64,000 bases of DNA from Halomonas sp. UBA3074 (GTDB taxonomy: Bacteria > Pseudomonadota > Gammaproteobacteria > Pseudomonadales > Halomonadaceae). A model generated the notes under the pieces. The model was given only the letters and a program-made list of their open reading frames with translations, had not been told where the DNA came from and did not search any database. The DNA lies in the NCBI RefSeq assembly GCF_002366715.1, contig NZ_DFBS01000036.1, forward strand, positions 94,534-158,533. Direction: 5' to 3'. This document shows positions 46,747 to 54,924 of this stretch, in pieces; the first letter of the stretch is position 1, and every line of letters starts with the position of its first letter. The position numbers and the translations under genes are program-made.

Positions 46747-47637
46747 TTAAGGCCCTTGTTCTGCGGCCAACGGCGTTGTTTTACGCCGCAGCTTGGCGGC
46801 CAAACTGTGGTAGCGGCCAAACAGGGCCGAAAAGAGATAACCAAACCCCGCCAGCAGAATAATGCTGGGGCCTGAAGGGATATCCAGATGGAAAGAGAGC
46901 AGCAGCCCGCCCGTACTCGAGACCATGGCCAATACAATCGCGATGCCGATCAAACCTTCCAGGCGTTTACTCCAAAAGCGTGCCGAGGTAGCGGGCAGCA
47001 TCATTAAGCCGACCGCCATGAGCGTGCCCAGGGTTTGAAAACCGGCGGTTAAATTCAGCACCAGTAGCCCTAAAAACACGCTGTGCACCCAACCACTGCG
47101 GCGGCTTTGGCCGCGTAAAAACAGCGGGTCCAAGCACTCCACCACCAGGGCGCGAAACACCACCGCAAGCGTCAACACAATCAGCGTACTGATGCCCGCA
47201 ATCAGCAGCAGCGCGGTGGAGTTGATCGCCAGAATCGAGCCAAACAGTACGTGGGTGAGATCGACACTGCTGCCCCCCAGCGAAATCAACATCACGCCAG
47301 CGGCCAGCGAGATAATAAAAAAGCTCGCCATGGCCGCGTCTTCGCGCTGCCCGCCCATTTTAGAGACCGCCCCTGCCAGCAGCGCGACCATCAATCCAAA
47401 CAGCACCCCGCCAATACTCATAACGGGCAGTGAAAATCCTGCCAGCAGGAACCCAAGAGCAACACCGGGCAGAATCGCGTGGGCCATGGCGTCGCCAATC
47501 AGGCTCATGCCGCGCAGCACCAAAAACACCCCGAGCGGTGGGGCGGCCAATGAAAGTGCTAAGCCCCCCACCACCGCGCGGCGCATAAAGCCGTAATCGA
47601 ATGGGCTGATAAACCACGCATTAAGCAGATCCAGCAT
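46747..47637 (-). CDS. znuB: Zinc ABC transporter permease
   Basis: 296 aa with about eight hydrophobic segments. The family signatures LVLRGMSLIGDAMAHAILPG and LQTLG-like NLTAGFQTLGTLMAVGLMMLPA are present. It forms the inner-membrane channel for zinc. It overlaps the znuC end by 17 nt (start at 47637), showing coupling. Confidence 0.93.
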   Translation of the reverse strand: MLDLLNAWFISPFDYGFMRRAVVGGLALSLAAPPLGVFLVLRGMSLIGDAMAHAILPGVALGFLLAGFSLPVMSIGGVLFGLMVALLAGAVSKMGGQREDAAMASFFIISLAAGVMLISLGGSSVDLTHVLFGSILAINSTALLLIAGISTLIVLTLAVVFRALVVECLDPLFLRGQSRRSGWVHSVFLGLLVLNLTAGFQTLGTLMAVGLMMLPATSARFWSKRLEGLIGIAIVLAMVSSTGGLLLSFHLDIPSGPSIILLAGFGYLFSALFGRYHSLAAKLRRKTTPLAAEQGP

Positions 47638-48355
47638 GGCGCCCTCCCATGGTAAACGGCACTACTTGCGCGGGCGCCTGTTGGTGGGTCAGCGCACTGG
47701 GCGCGACCCAGCGGCCATGGCCGCCGTTAAGCATCAGCACTTCATCGGCCAGGCGGCGTAAATGATCCATATCGTGCAACACCACAATGATCGTCGCGCC
47801 GTCATCGGCCATCTGGCGCAGAATGCGGATCAAAATATCCACGGTCTCGCTATCCACATTGGCGAACGGTTCATCCAGCAGGAGCAGCTCGGCTTCCTGC
47901 ATGAGCGTGCGGCCGATTAGTGCCCGCTGGCGCTGGCCACCGGAAAGCTCACCCAGCGGGCGGTGGGCCAAATGGGAAATGCCCAGCCGCGCCATGATTT
48001 CACGGCCCTTGCGGTAATGCCCCGCACAGTAACCGGTTAACGCGCCGTGGCTGGGCCAACTGCCGGTCATGACCAGCTCTTCCACGCTCATCGGAAAAGT
48101 CAGGTCTAACGCCAACTGCTGAGGCAGCCACGCCCGGCGCTCTTTCGCTACCGTGCACACCACTTCGCCGCTAATCGGCCGCAGTTCGCCCATGATCGCT
48201 TGAATCAGCGTGCTTTTACCGGCACCATTCGCGCCAATCAGCGCGGTGATCGCTCCCGGCTGAAAGTCACCTTCGAGATGTTCCAGCACCGTGCGGCGCG
48301 CCTGCGCCAGATGCAGGTTATGCAACTGGCAGCGAGATACAGAGCGCTGACTCAT
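47621..48355 (-). CDS. znuC: Zinc ABC transporter ATP-binding protein
   Basis: 244 aa from ATG at 48355, which overlaps the stop of a 49-codon ORF (ATGA). An in-frame GTG at 48364 is an alternative. Walker A GANGAGKSTL, the signature LSGGQRQR and Walker B LLLLDEPFANVD are present. It powers ZnuB. It is followed by znuB, whose start lies inside its 3' end. Confidence 0.94.
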   Translation of the reverse strand: MSQRSVSRCQLHNLHLAQARRTVLEHLEGDFQPGAITALIGANGAGKSTLIQAIMGELRPISGEVVCTVAKERRAWLPQQLALDLTFPMSVEELVMTGSWPSHGALTGYCAGHYRKGREIMARLGISHLAHRPLGELSGGQRQRALIGRTLMQEAELLLLDEPFANVDSETVDILIRILRQMADDGATIIVVLHDMDHLRRLADEVLMLNGGHGRWVAPSALTHQQAPAQVVPFTMGGRHAGSA

Positions 48356-48501
48356 CCCAACCACCCGCTAGCCCACACCACTAATCCCCATAGCGCCAAT
48401 AGCGGCATGGCCACAAACAGCAGCCGTTTAACCGCGGATAGCGACATTAACGAGAAGTGGCAGGGGCCCTCTTTGTTATGCCGATGCGTATGCTCACTCA
48501 T
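48352..48501 (-). CDS. 49-aa His-rich small membrane protein ahead of znuC
   Basis: A short frame from ATG 48501 with GAGG 7 nt upstream, starting MSEHTHRHNKEGPCH and ending in one transmembrane segment (RLLFVAMPLLALWGLVVWAS) with stop TGA overlapping the znuC start (ATGA). The tight overlap, ribosome site and position just behind the Zur box indicate a real first gene of the znu operon. I do not recognise the family. The N-terminal histidines and a cysteine could bind metal; that is inference. Confidence 0.7.
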   Translation of the reverse strand: MSEHTHRHNKEGPCHFSLMSLSAVKRLLFVAMPLLALWGLVVWASGWLG

Positions 48502-48522
48502 CAAGTGGCCTCGTATAATTTC

Positions 48523-48545
48523 AAATAGGTTATAACATAACGTTT
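48523..48545 (-). promoter_or_regulatory. Candidate Zur box of the znuCBA operon
   Basis: The core GTTATAACATAAC (48529-48541) has perfect GTTAT/ATAAC arms with the centre at 48535, flanked by AAAT and GTTT. This is close to the Zur consensus GTTATANTATAAC of gammaproteobacteria. It lies 21 nt before the small ORF at the head of the operon. Confidence 0.7.
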
Positions 48546-48601
48546 GGCAGTGCCAAAAAATTGCTGAATATTTTACGCGTTAATGCCGAACTGGCAACGA
48601 T

Positions 48602-48634
48602 AAAGCGCTGGCAGCCAACCGCCGCCAGCGCTTT
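48602..48634 (-). terminator. Hairpin after the minus-strand hypothetical gene
   Basis: AAAGCGCTGGC (48602-48612) pairs perfectly with GCCAGCGCTTT (48624-48634). On the minus strand it lies 28 nt after the stop of the next gene and ends CGCTTTAT, a weak T-run. Confidence 0.6.
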
Positions 48635-48662
48635 AGAGGAAAATCAGAGAGGAAGGCGTGAA

Positions 48663-49334
48663 TCAGTAACGCCAGGTAGCGCCCAACTGCTGTGGCCCCA
48701 CATTCAGTGCATATTCACCAGGAATAGTGATCGGCCCCAGCGATAGATTGGCGGGTTGGAAGCGGTTAATCGCGGAAGACGCCTGATTTGGCTGGGTCCA
48801 AATGTGTAACTCATTGACCAGCATGCCGGTCGCAAAATTGATCGCGCCATCGCTTTCCCGACCATCGGCCGCAATCACTGCGCCCGCCACGCCATTCACC
48901 ACCAAAGAGCCCACGCGGGCGCCCCAACCGCGCCGTTCACGCTCTGCTTGCGCGAGCTGCAATCCCAGCGCCTGCACGCCGCTTAAATCGCCGCTGGCTT
49001 TCAAACGCTCATATTCGGCCAAGGCCGCCGGGTGCGGCTGGCGATCCATGAACATGCCGCCTAACGCCAGGGCAGATTTCACCACGCCCACCCGTGCATC
49101 AAAACGGTCATCCTCGTCACTCGCCTCACTCGATTGGTAAGCATTTACCGCCAGGCTAGTGCCGTAAATGCCCGTCCAGCCCCACTGCCAAACATTGGCA
49201 TGGCGCGCGCCATCCTCAAACACATCGTCATATTCACCCCACTGGCCGTTGGTTTGCGCCTCGGCATGTAGCGCCACCGGCAGAGTGATCACCAGCGTAG
49301 CCACCAAGGCAGTGAGAAGACGAAAAGGATGCAT
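48663..49334 (-). CDS. Hypothetical secreted protein
   Basis: 223 aa with an N-terminal signal (LLTALVATLVITLPVALHAEAQ). The remainder is not recognised: a conserved-looking Trp-rich start (WQWGWTGIYGTSLAVNAYQSS), a middle helix and a final Trp-Arg-Tyr, which would suit export or an outer-membrane location. It stands alone behind its own terminator. Function unknown. Confidence 0.6.
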   Translation of the reverse strand: MHPFRLLTALVATLVITLPVALHAEAQTNGQWGEYDDVFEDGARHANVWQWGWTGIYGTSLAVNAYQSSEASDEDDRFDARVGVVKSALALGGMFMDRQPHPAALAEYERLKASGDLSGVQALGLQLAQAERERRGWGARVGSLVVNGVAGAVIAADGRESDGAINFATGMLVNELHIWTQPNQASSAINRFQPANLSLGPITIPGEYALNVGPQQLGATWRY

Positions 49335-49485
49335 GAGAAGCGCCTATATAAGAGGAATAGTAGCGCTAAGCGTAGCACGCAAATCACAGGAGGCGAGGGT
49401 AGGTTCAGATGAAGAATAAGTAGGCTTGGCTATTAGGAGTATGAGTGCTGAGATTGGTGCTAGCGGCTAATTTCCCAAAATTAGT

Positions 49486-49512
49486 AAAAAACCACCCAGC
49501 GGGTGGTTTTTG
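49486..49512. terminator. Bidirectional rho-independent terminator
   Basis: AAAAACCACCC, loop AGC, GGGTGGTTTTT. A and T tracts on both sides allow termination on either strand; on the minus strand it follows the 100-aa gene at 49535. Confidence 0.9.
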
Positions 49513-49534
49513 GTGTCGCTCAAAACGCTAGCGC

Positions 49535-49837
49535 TTAGTCTTCTTTTGGCGCTGTTTCCATGGCGCGTTTGTCGTCGGGGACCCGCACGATGTGGCCGAT
49601 TTCGAGCTCTCCATGGGTTTTATGGCGGCCGCCGTTGGCGTCGATGATCGCTGCGACTTCGCCGATGCTGACGGCATCATCTTCGCGGTAGGCTTCCACT
49701 TTGATGCGTACCATCGCGCCTTGGTAACGGGCAGAAATGATGTCGCCCGGGTCGGGGGCTTGGTGGTCTGGGTCGTTTTTGAAGTATTCCGCGACGCTGG
49801 CGCTACCGGGTTCGTCCCATTCGACGTGCTGATGCAT
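49535..49837 (-). CDS. Hypothetical small acidic protein
   Basis: 100 aa, rich in Asp and Glu (for example DEPGSASVAEYFKNDPDHQAPDPGD), with AAGGAAGAT before the ATG. No signal peptide or membrane segment. The middle (DIISARYQGAMVRIKVEA) could be a small beta domain. I do not recognise a family. The sequence composition fits a halophile cytosolic protein. Confidence 0.6.
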   Translation of the reverse strand: MHQHVEWDEPGSASVAEYFKNDPDHQAPDPGDIISARYQGAMVRIKVEAYREDDAVSIGEVAAIIDANGGRHKTHGELEIGHIVRVPDDKRAMETAPKED

Positions 49838-49882
49838 CGTTATCTTCCTTGTCGTGTTGAGTGTTGTGTAAGTGTAGTGCGT

Positions 49883-50917
49883 TCAACCGCTTACTGCCTC
49901 ATTGCTTGCGCTGCTTGCTTCCCCAGGGCGCGGTGGCTCTGCTCGTTGTTCCTGGGTTTGTTGTTCAGTGGTGGCTTCTTCTAGCGCTGCCTCGCTGGGC
50001 TGCTGTCCTACGTATTGAAAGAGAAAGTTAAGCGCGGCGGGCAGGCTGGCGCGCCACACCTGCCAGGTATGGCCGCCGGGGTAGAGGTCAAGGCGTACAT
50101 CGTTGGGTTGAATGCGCTCCATCGCTTGGCGCAGTTGGCGGGCATGAAACTCGGCATCGTAAACGTCACTGCGCCCGGCGCTGATATATAGCGGCACGGG
50201 GGAAAGATCGCCCTCTGTTTCAGTGCCGCGCGGCGTGACGCGCAGGCGGTACGCTTCTAAATAGGCGGTGTAGTTTAGCGTTTCCCATAGTTCTCGGTCG
50301 AACTGCCCCTGCGCGTTGATAAAGGCGGGGTGGCGCCAGGCCGAGGAGTTGCGCGGCGGCAGGGGCGCGTAACTTGCAGGGCTCAGCGCGGCCACGGCAG
50401 CAAATAATTCGGGTCGTTCCAAGGCAAAGTTAAGCGCGCCGTAGCCTCCGGCGGAGAGCCCCGCGACGCCCCGATCATGGCGACCTTGGCCAACCCGGTA
50501 GGTGGCTTCCACATGGGGCATGAGGTCATTGAAAAACGCGCTACGAGCGGGTTCGTTGTGGCCATCCACCCACCAGCTGCGGCTACCGGGCATAATGAAT
50601 ACGGCGGGGGGAATGTGCCCAGCGCGAATCAACCGATCGGCCACTTGCTGCAAATTGCCACGCGAAACCCAGTCGCGGTCGGTGCCAAAAGAGCCGTGCA
50701 GCATATAGACGACGGGGTAGGTATGTGTCGTCTGAGTGTCATAATTGTCAGGTAAATAAACGCTATAGGGGTAGTCGTGGCCGAGCGTAGGTGAAGGAAA
50801 ATAATGGTGTTCTACTTCGCTGGCCACACTGTGACCGCTGAGTGTTAGCCACCCAATCAATGTGGTGAGCAGGGCGCGACATCGGTAGGAATTCAGAGGT
50901 GGCTTAAGGGCGAACAC
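49883..50917 (-). CDS. Putative esterase of the esterase D family, exported
   Basis: 344 aa from GTG at 50917, with GGAGGAG upstream. A signal segment (ALLTTLIGWLTLSGHSVAS) precedes an alpha/beta-hydrolase domain of the PF00756 type. The nucleophile elbow is GLSAGGYGALN, the oxyanion-side YMLHGSFG comes before it and the catalytic His is in GGHTWQVW. Members hydrolyse acyl esters or act as mycolyl or feruloyl esterases; the substrate is unknown. The C-terminal 35 residues are a low-complexity Gln/Glu/Ala/Pro tail. Confidence 0.85.
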   Translation of the reverse strand: MFALKPPLNSYRCRALLTTLIGWLTLSGHSVASEVEHHYFPSPTLGHDYPYSVYLPDNYDTQTTHTYPVVYMLHGSFGTDRDWVSRGNLQQVADRLIRAGHIPPAVFIMPGSRSWWVDGHNEPARSAFFNDLMPHVEATYRVGQGRHDRGVAGLSAGGYGALNFALERPELFAAVAALSPASYAPLPPRNSSAWRHPAFINAQGQFDRELWETLNYTAYLEAYRLRVTPRGTETEGDLSPVPLYISAGRSDVYDAEFHARQLRQAMERIQPNDVRLDLYPGGHTWQVWRASLPAALNFLFQYVGQQPSEAALEEATTEQQTQEQRAEPPRPGEASSASNEAVSG

Positions 50918-51057
50918 GTCTCCTCCAGGAATTAAAACTGTTCTATGAGGTCGGACAGCACGATGACGTTAGTTGTTCATAATAGTTAATTAATATAGCC
51001 ATGACGGAAAATGATGCAGCATAAAAGGCGCAGGAGTAGGTAGCGGCGGGAGGCCCC

Positions 51058-52086
51058 ATGCGAAGAGTTCAAGAGATCTATTGGTTGCGAGCGTACGGCT
51101 GTATAGCCGTTTTTTTGTTTCATTTGTTAGACCATGTCAATCAACGCCTCGATAACGTCGTTACCGATTTAATGCGCCTGCCGCTGGTGCTGGGTACACC
51201 CATCTTCTTGTTTATATCGGTGTTTGTGTTTGCTGTTCGCTACGATAAATCCGTACCTGATGGCTTTCTTGCCCAACGCGTCAAATATGTGATGGTGCCG
51301 TACTTCGTGTACGGCTTTATTTATTCGACGGCGGAATGGTTGCGCCAACGGTCCTCCGAAGAGCCGGTAGGATTCGTGGCCAATGCCATCGAGTATTACG
51401 TTTACGCGGGTTGGCATGGCTATTTTCTAATCATCGCGATGCAGTTTTACGTCGCGTATTGGCTGTTCACGCGCTGGCAGCTATGGCGATTGAACCCGGT
51501 GCCGTGGCTGTGGGGCGCCTGTGTGATCAGCATGGCGTACTGGGGGCTGGCGTACTGGTTTGACGTCGATTTGCCCGGCTACCTGCTATGGATTGCGCCT
51601 CTGGGCTGGATCTATGTGTTTTTCCTGGCATTGGTGCTAGTACGCTACTACCCCTTGGATCCTCAGTATGTATTCGCTGAGCGGCCCATCTGGTTGCAGC
51701 AGTTGGCGCACCCGGCCTGGTTATCGTTGCTGGTGGCGATGATCATAGTGGCTACTTTCGCAGGTTGGCTGGAGTTCTCCTCTAAAGAGGTGTGGGTGAT
51801 TCCGTTCTTTGTGCTGTTTACGCTGTGTGCCATGCGCTTTATGGCCGGGCAGCCCGCGCCGCGGTGGGTGCGCCACATCAATGCGTATTCGTTTGGGATT
51901 TACTTGGCCCACCCGATGTTCTTTGTGCTCGCCGATCTGGTGATTGAGCCGCTGTCGTTGCCGATTGGGGTGTATGCACTGGTATTGATCGTGGTGGGTG
52001 TAGTGGGGTCAGTGGCGCTGAATAAAGCAGCGAATACCACCACGCTGGGCGCGATGCTGTTCGGTAAGCGGCTAAAGGTAAATTAG
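51058..52086 (+). CDS. Acyltransferase 3 family membrane protein
   Basis: 342 aa with about ten hydrophobic segments. The N-terminus (EIYWLRAYGCIAVFLFHLLDHVNQ) has the family His that is probably catalytic, and the C-terminal HINAYSFGIYLAHPMF is typical. Relatives O-acetylate lipopolysaccharide, exopolysaccharide or peptidoglycan. It is divergent from the esterase, with 140 nt between. The substrate is not known. Confidence 0.88.
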   Translation: MRRVQEIYWLRAYGCIAVFLFHLLDHVNQRLDNVVTDLMRLPLVLGTPIFLFISVFVFAVRYDKSVPDGFLAQRVKYVMVPYFVYGFIYSTAEWLRQRSSEEPVGFVANAIEYYVYAGWHGYFLIIAMQFYVAYWLFTRWQLWRLNPVPWLWGACVISMAYWGLAYWFDVDLPGYLLWIAPLGWIYVFFLALVLVRYYPLDPQYVFAERPIWLQQLAHPAWLSLLVAMIIVATFAGWLEFSSKEVWVIPFFVLFTLCAMRFMAGQPAPRWVRHINAYSFGIYLAHPMFFVLADLVIEPLSLPIGVYALVLIVVGVVGSVALNKAANTTTLGAMLFGKRLKVN

Positions 52087-52205
52087 ATATTGAGCTGGTC
52101 GCCATCGCAGGCAAAGCTGCCACTAACTAAATAGGGCGCTAAGAGTTAACAAAAGGGTAGGCAAGACGTAGGCAAGAGAGTAACGGTAAGCGTTGCACCA
52201 ACCCT

Positions 52206-52835
52206 TTAGAGCTGCGGTGGGGTATAGGCCGGGTCAGGGGTGTGAGGCAGCGGTGTAATGTCTTCTTCCACTTCTACTTGGTTGAGTAAGTGGCTACTGA
52301 ATGTTTTCAGTCGGGTGGGGCATGCATGCAAACGCTGTAAAAAATCCTCAATCGCTCGGCCGTTATCTAAATCAGGGTCAAACCCGCCTAAGCGTTCCAG
52401 CCAAACCCTTCTCACCGCGATGTAGGGCGGTAACAGCAGCGCGCTTGCCAGTAGGCGTCGCAGAATCCGTTCAGAAAACGACGGCTGAGCAAGGCCCACA
52501 ATTAAGGCGTCTAGGCTGTAGGTGTCCAACTGGGGGTAAAGCGAGCCCCATAGATTAGCTGGTAAGGGCTGTTTTTGGAGCGCAATGATCAGCCACTCAG
52601 CTTGGCTGGCAAATGCCGCTTTATTGAGGCGTGTGCCTAGCGGCAGCGAGGGGGTCACCAAGCAGTGGGTATGGTAGCGCTGTTCAATCGAACTCAAGCG
52701 CGCATGGGCTTGGGTGCTCGTTACCAGTATGGGTAGCAAGTGGTCGGCGACGCCGGATTCACGAATGGATTTTAAGTGGCGTGGCAACATTTCACCCGTC
52801 ACCATGGCATCAACGATAAAGCAAACCGATCCCAT
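52206..52835 (-). CDS. Glycosyltransferase-like protein (GT-A fold, degenerate)
   Basis: 209 aa. The pattern resembles family 2 glycosyltransferases: an N-terminal strand with LVTSTQAHARL, then LGTRLNKAAFASQAEWLIIAL in the place of the usual ArNxG and DxD segment, and VRRVWLERLGGFDPDLDNGRAIEDFLQRL. The DxD metal motif is not visible. It may be an inactive or divergent relative. No glycan cluster surrounds it. Alternative: unrelated Rossmann-like protein. Confidence 0.5.
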   Translation of the reverse strand: MGSVCFIVDAMVTGEMLPRHLKSIRESGVADHLLPILVTSTQAHARLSSIEQRYHTHCLVTPSLPLGTRLNKAAFASQAEWLIIALQKQPLPANLWGSLYPQLDTYSLDALIVGLAQPSFSERILRRLLASALLLPPYIAVRRVWLERLGGFDPDLDNGRAIEDFLQRLHACPTRLKTFSSHLLNQVEVEEDITPLPHTPDPAYTPPQL

Positions 52836-52951
52836 TTGCCGACTCCAACTGTGAGCAAAGCTATCAAATTGTAATTTATTGTAGTATCTGGCTTATTTGC
52901 GTAGCAAGGAAAAAAACTTGCGAGCCAAAAATGAGGGTTCAGTATTTTTAA

Positions 52952-52968
52952 TGCGCAAATTTGGTGCA
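52952..52968 (+). promoter_or_regulatory. Candidate NtrC-binding site of glnA
   Basis: TGCGCAAATTTGGTGCA matches the GCAC-N7-GTGC pattern with one change (GCGC). It is 163 nt upstream of the sigma54 promoter, a usual distance for an enhancer site. A half site TTGGTGC at 53119-53125 lies next to the -24. Confidence 0.6.
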
Positions 52969-53128
52969 TTGTTATTTATTTTTGATCTTCTTTGGTGCGA
53001 AATGTCTGGTTTTGACGTTTCAATACGCTTTCTTAGGTCTCAATGCGACATCAAGAGGCATAAATATCCATTTAATAATGTTTTTAAAACAATCGGTTGC
53101 TGTTTTTTTATGCCATATTGGTGCAGTG

Positions 53129-53146
53129 TTGGCATGCTCTCTGCAT
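53129..53146 (+). promoter_or_regulatory. Candidate sigma54 (-24/-12) promoter of glnA
   Basis: TTGGCATGCTCTCTGCAT has the GG (53131-53132) and GC (53143-53144) pairs with the required 10-nt gap, and TGGCA and CTGCA around them, close to TGGCAC-N5-TTGCA. It lies 223 nt before the glnA ATG. Confidence 0.65.
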
Positions 53147-53368
53147 TATATTTGTAAACGGCTAGCGGGTCGTAGGCATAAGCCTTGCGTCGTGCTAAAA
53201 CGATAGCCGGTCTGAAAGGCTCGCTGAGCGATTTGTTTACAAATGCCAGGCAAACGTTGAGCGAACAAGAATGACAAGCGCGCGGTTTAGCGCGTATTTT
53301 GTCGAACAACACTTTTATCGGTAGCTTACTGTCGTTAGCTTTAAGCCACGCTCATACCGGAGGACACT

Positions 53369-54775
53369 ATGTCAGCCAAGACTCTCGCGCTAATTGAAGA
53401 ACATGATGTTAAGTGGGTAGACCTGCGTTTCACTGACACCCGCGGCAAAGAACAGCACGTCACCGTGCCTGCCCGTGATGTGAACGAAGAGTTTTTTGAG
53501 AATGGCCAAATGTTTGATGGCTCTTCGATCGAAGGTTGGAAGGGCATCAACGAATCCGACATGATTCTGAGCCCGGAAGACGGTACGGGTTACCTCGACC
53601 CCTTCACCGAAGATGCCACGCTAGTGTTGCGCTGTGACATCATTGAGCCTGCCACCATGCAGGGCTATGACCGTGACCCACGCTCCATCGCCAAGCGCGC
53701 TGAAGCGTACCTGGAGTCCACTGGCCTGGGTGACACGGCGTTCTTCGGCCCTGAGCCTGAATTCTTTATTTTTGACGAAGTACACTGGAAGTCCGACATT
53801 CAGGGCTCCATGTATAAAATTACGTCTGACGAAGGTGCTTGGGCGACCAACAGCCAAGTGGAAGGCGGCAACCTTGGCCACCGTCCGCGCGTTAAAGGCG
53901 GCTATTTCCCGGTTCCCCCGGTCGACAGCTTCCACGATATTCGTGGCGCTATGTGTAATACGCTAGAAGCGATTGGTCAGACCGTGGAAGTTCACCACCA
54001 CGAAGTGGCCAACGCGGGTCAGAACGAAATCGGCGTTAAATTTAACACGCTGGTGAAAAAAGCTGACGAAGTCCAGGAAATGAAGTACGTGATCCACAAC
54101 GTGGCACACGCGTACGGCAAAACAGCGACCTTCATGCCGAAGCCGCTGGTAGGCGACAACGGTTCTGGTATGCACGTACACCAGTCGTTCTGGAAAGATG
54201 GCCAAAACCAGTTCGCGGGTGACGAGTATGCAGGCCTGTCTGAAATGGCGCTTTTCTACATCGGCGGTATCATCAAGCACGCACGTGCTCTGAACGCCTT
54301 TACTAACGCCTCTACGAACTCGTACAAGCGTCTGGTGCCGGGTTTTGAAGCGCCGGTCATGCTGGCTTATAGCGCCCGTAACCGTTCTGCTTCTATCCGT
54401 ATTCCTTATACCGCTAGCCCGAAAGGCAAGCGTGTTGAAACGCGTTTCCCTGATCCGACGGCGAACCCTTACCTGGCGTTTTCTGCCATGTTGATGGCCG
54501 GTATCGACGGTATCAAGAACAAGATCCATCCTGGCGATGCCATGGACAAAAACCTGTACGACCTGCCGCCAGAAGAAGGCAAGTCTGTACCGACCGTGGC
54601 GCACAGCCTGGATCAAGCGCTGGAAGCACTCGACGCTGACCGTGCATTCTTGACCGAAGGTGGCGTGTTCACCGACGAAATGATCGATGCCTACATCGAG
54701 CTTAAGATGGAAGAAGTGGAGCGTATTCGTATGACCACGCACCCCATCGAGTTTGATATGTACTATAGCTGTTAA
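53369..54775 (+). CDS. glnA: Glutamine synthetase, type I
   Basis: 468 aa. It makes glutamine from glutamate, ammonia and ATP. Conserved motifs: DGSSIEGWKGI, the metal-site FFGPEPEFFIFD, and the adenylylation loop KNLYDLPPEE with Tyr397. A dodecamer in the cytoplasm, controlled by adenylylation (GlnE) and by NtrBC, which are encoded downstream. GGAGG precedes the ATG. Its last codons and stop are duplicated in a 13-nt repeat. Confidence 0.98.
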   Translation: MSAKTLALIEEHDVKWVDLRFTDTRGKEQHVTVPARDVNEEFFENGQMFDGSSIEGWKGINESDMILSPEDGTGYLDPFTEDATLVLRCDIIEPATMQGYDRDPRSIAKRAEAYLESTGLGDTAFFGPEPEFFIFDEVHWKSDIQGSMYKITSDEGAWATNSQVEGGNLGHRPRVKGGYFPVPPVDSFHDIRGAMCNTLEAIGQTVEVHHHEVANAGQNEIGVKFNTLVKKADEVQEMKYVIHNVAHAYGKTATFMPKPLVGDNGSGMHVHQSFWKDGQNQFAGDEYAGLSEMALFYIGGIIKHARALNAFTNASTNSYKRLVPGFEAPVMLAYSARNRSASIRIPYTASPKGKRVETRFPDPTANPYLAFSAMLMAGIDGIKNKIHPGDAMDKNLYDLPPEEGKSVPTVAHSLDQALEALDADRAFLTEGGVFTDEMIDAYIELKMEEVERIRMTTHPIEFDMYYSC

Positions 54776-54803
54776 GAACAGCTGTTAAGAACAGCTGCTA
54801 ATC
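54767..54803 (+). repeat. 13-nt repeat across the glnA stop codon
   Basis: AGCTGTTAAGAAC at 54767-54779 and again at 54780-54792, then a partial copy AGCTGCTAATC from 54793. The first copy contains the glnA stop TAA. The period is not a multiple of three, so the stops do not stay in frame. Confidence 0.85.
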
Positions 54804-54865
54804 AGCGTTACTCGCCCTTGGCTGTTACCATCAGCCAGCGGTGGTCACAATGATGGCTAATAGAA

Positions 54866-54888
54866 CCTCGCTACGGCGGGGTTTTTTT
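54866..54888 (+). terminator. Rho-independent terminator after glnA
   Basis: CCTCGC (54866-54871), TACG loop, GCGGGG (54876-54881) and seven T residues. It separates glnA from the DUF4124 and ntrBC genes. Confidence 0.88.
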
Positions 54889-54924
54889 GTTACTGGGGGC
54901 GAAGAAACGTTGCAAGGGGAGGCT

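Larger units (their letters stand above)
52836..53368 (+). promoter_or_regulatory. glnA upstream regulatory region (gene-free)
   Basis: 533 nt with no convincing gene on either strand; short frames there lack ribosome sites and conserved content. It is AT-rich and holds a sigma54 promoter at 53129, an NtrC-type site at 52952 and further half sites (TGGTGC near 52993 and near 53119). The 210-nt stretch from the promoter to the ATG may be an untranslated leader. Confidence 0.7.

Noticed and set aside
52897..53206. Small open frames of 81-86 codons upstream of glnA
   Set aside because: They have no ribosome site, overlap the NtrC and sigma54 elements, and the translation has no recognisable content.
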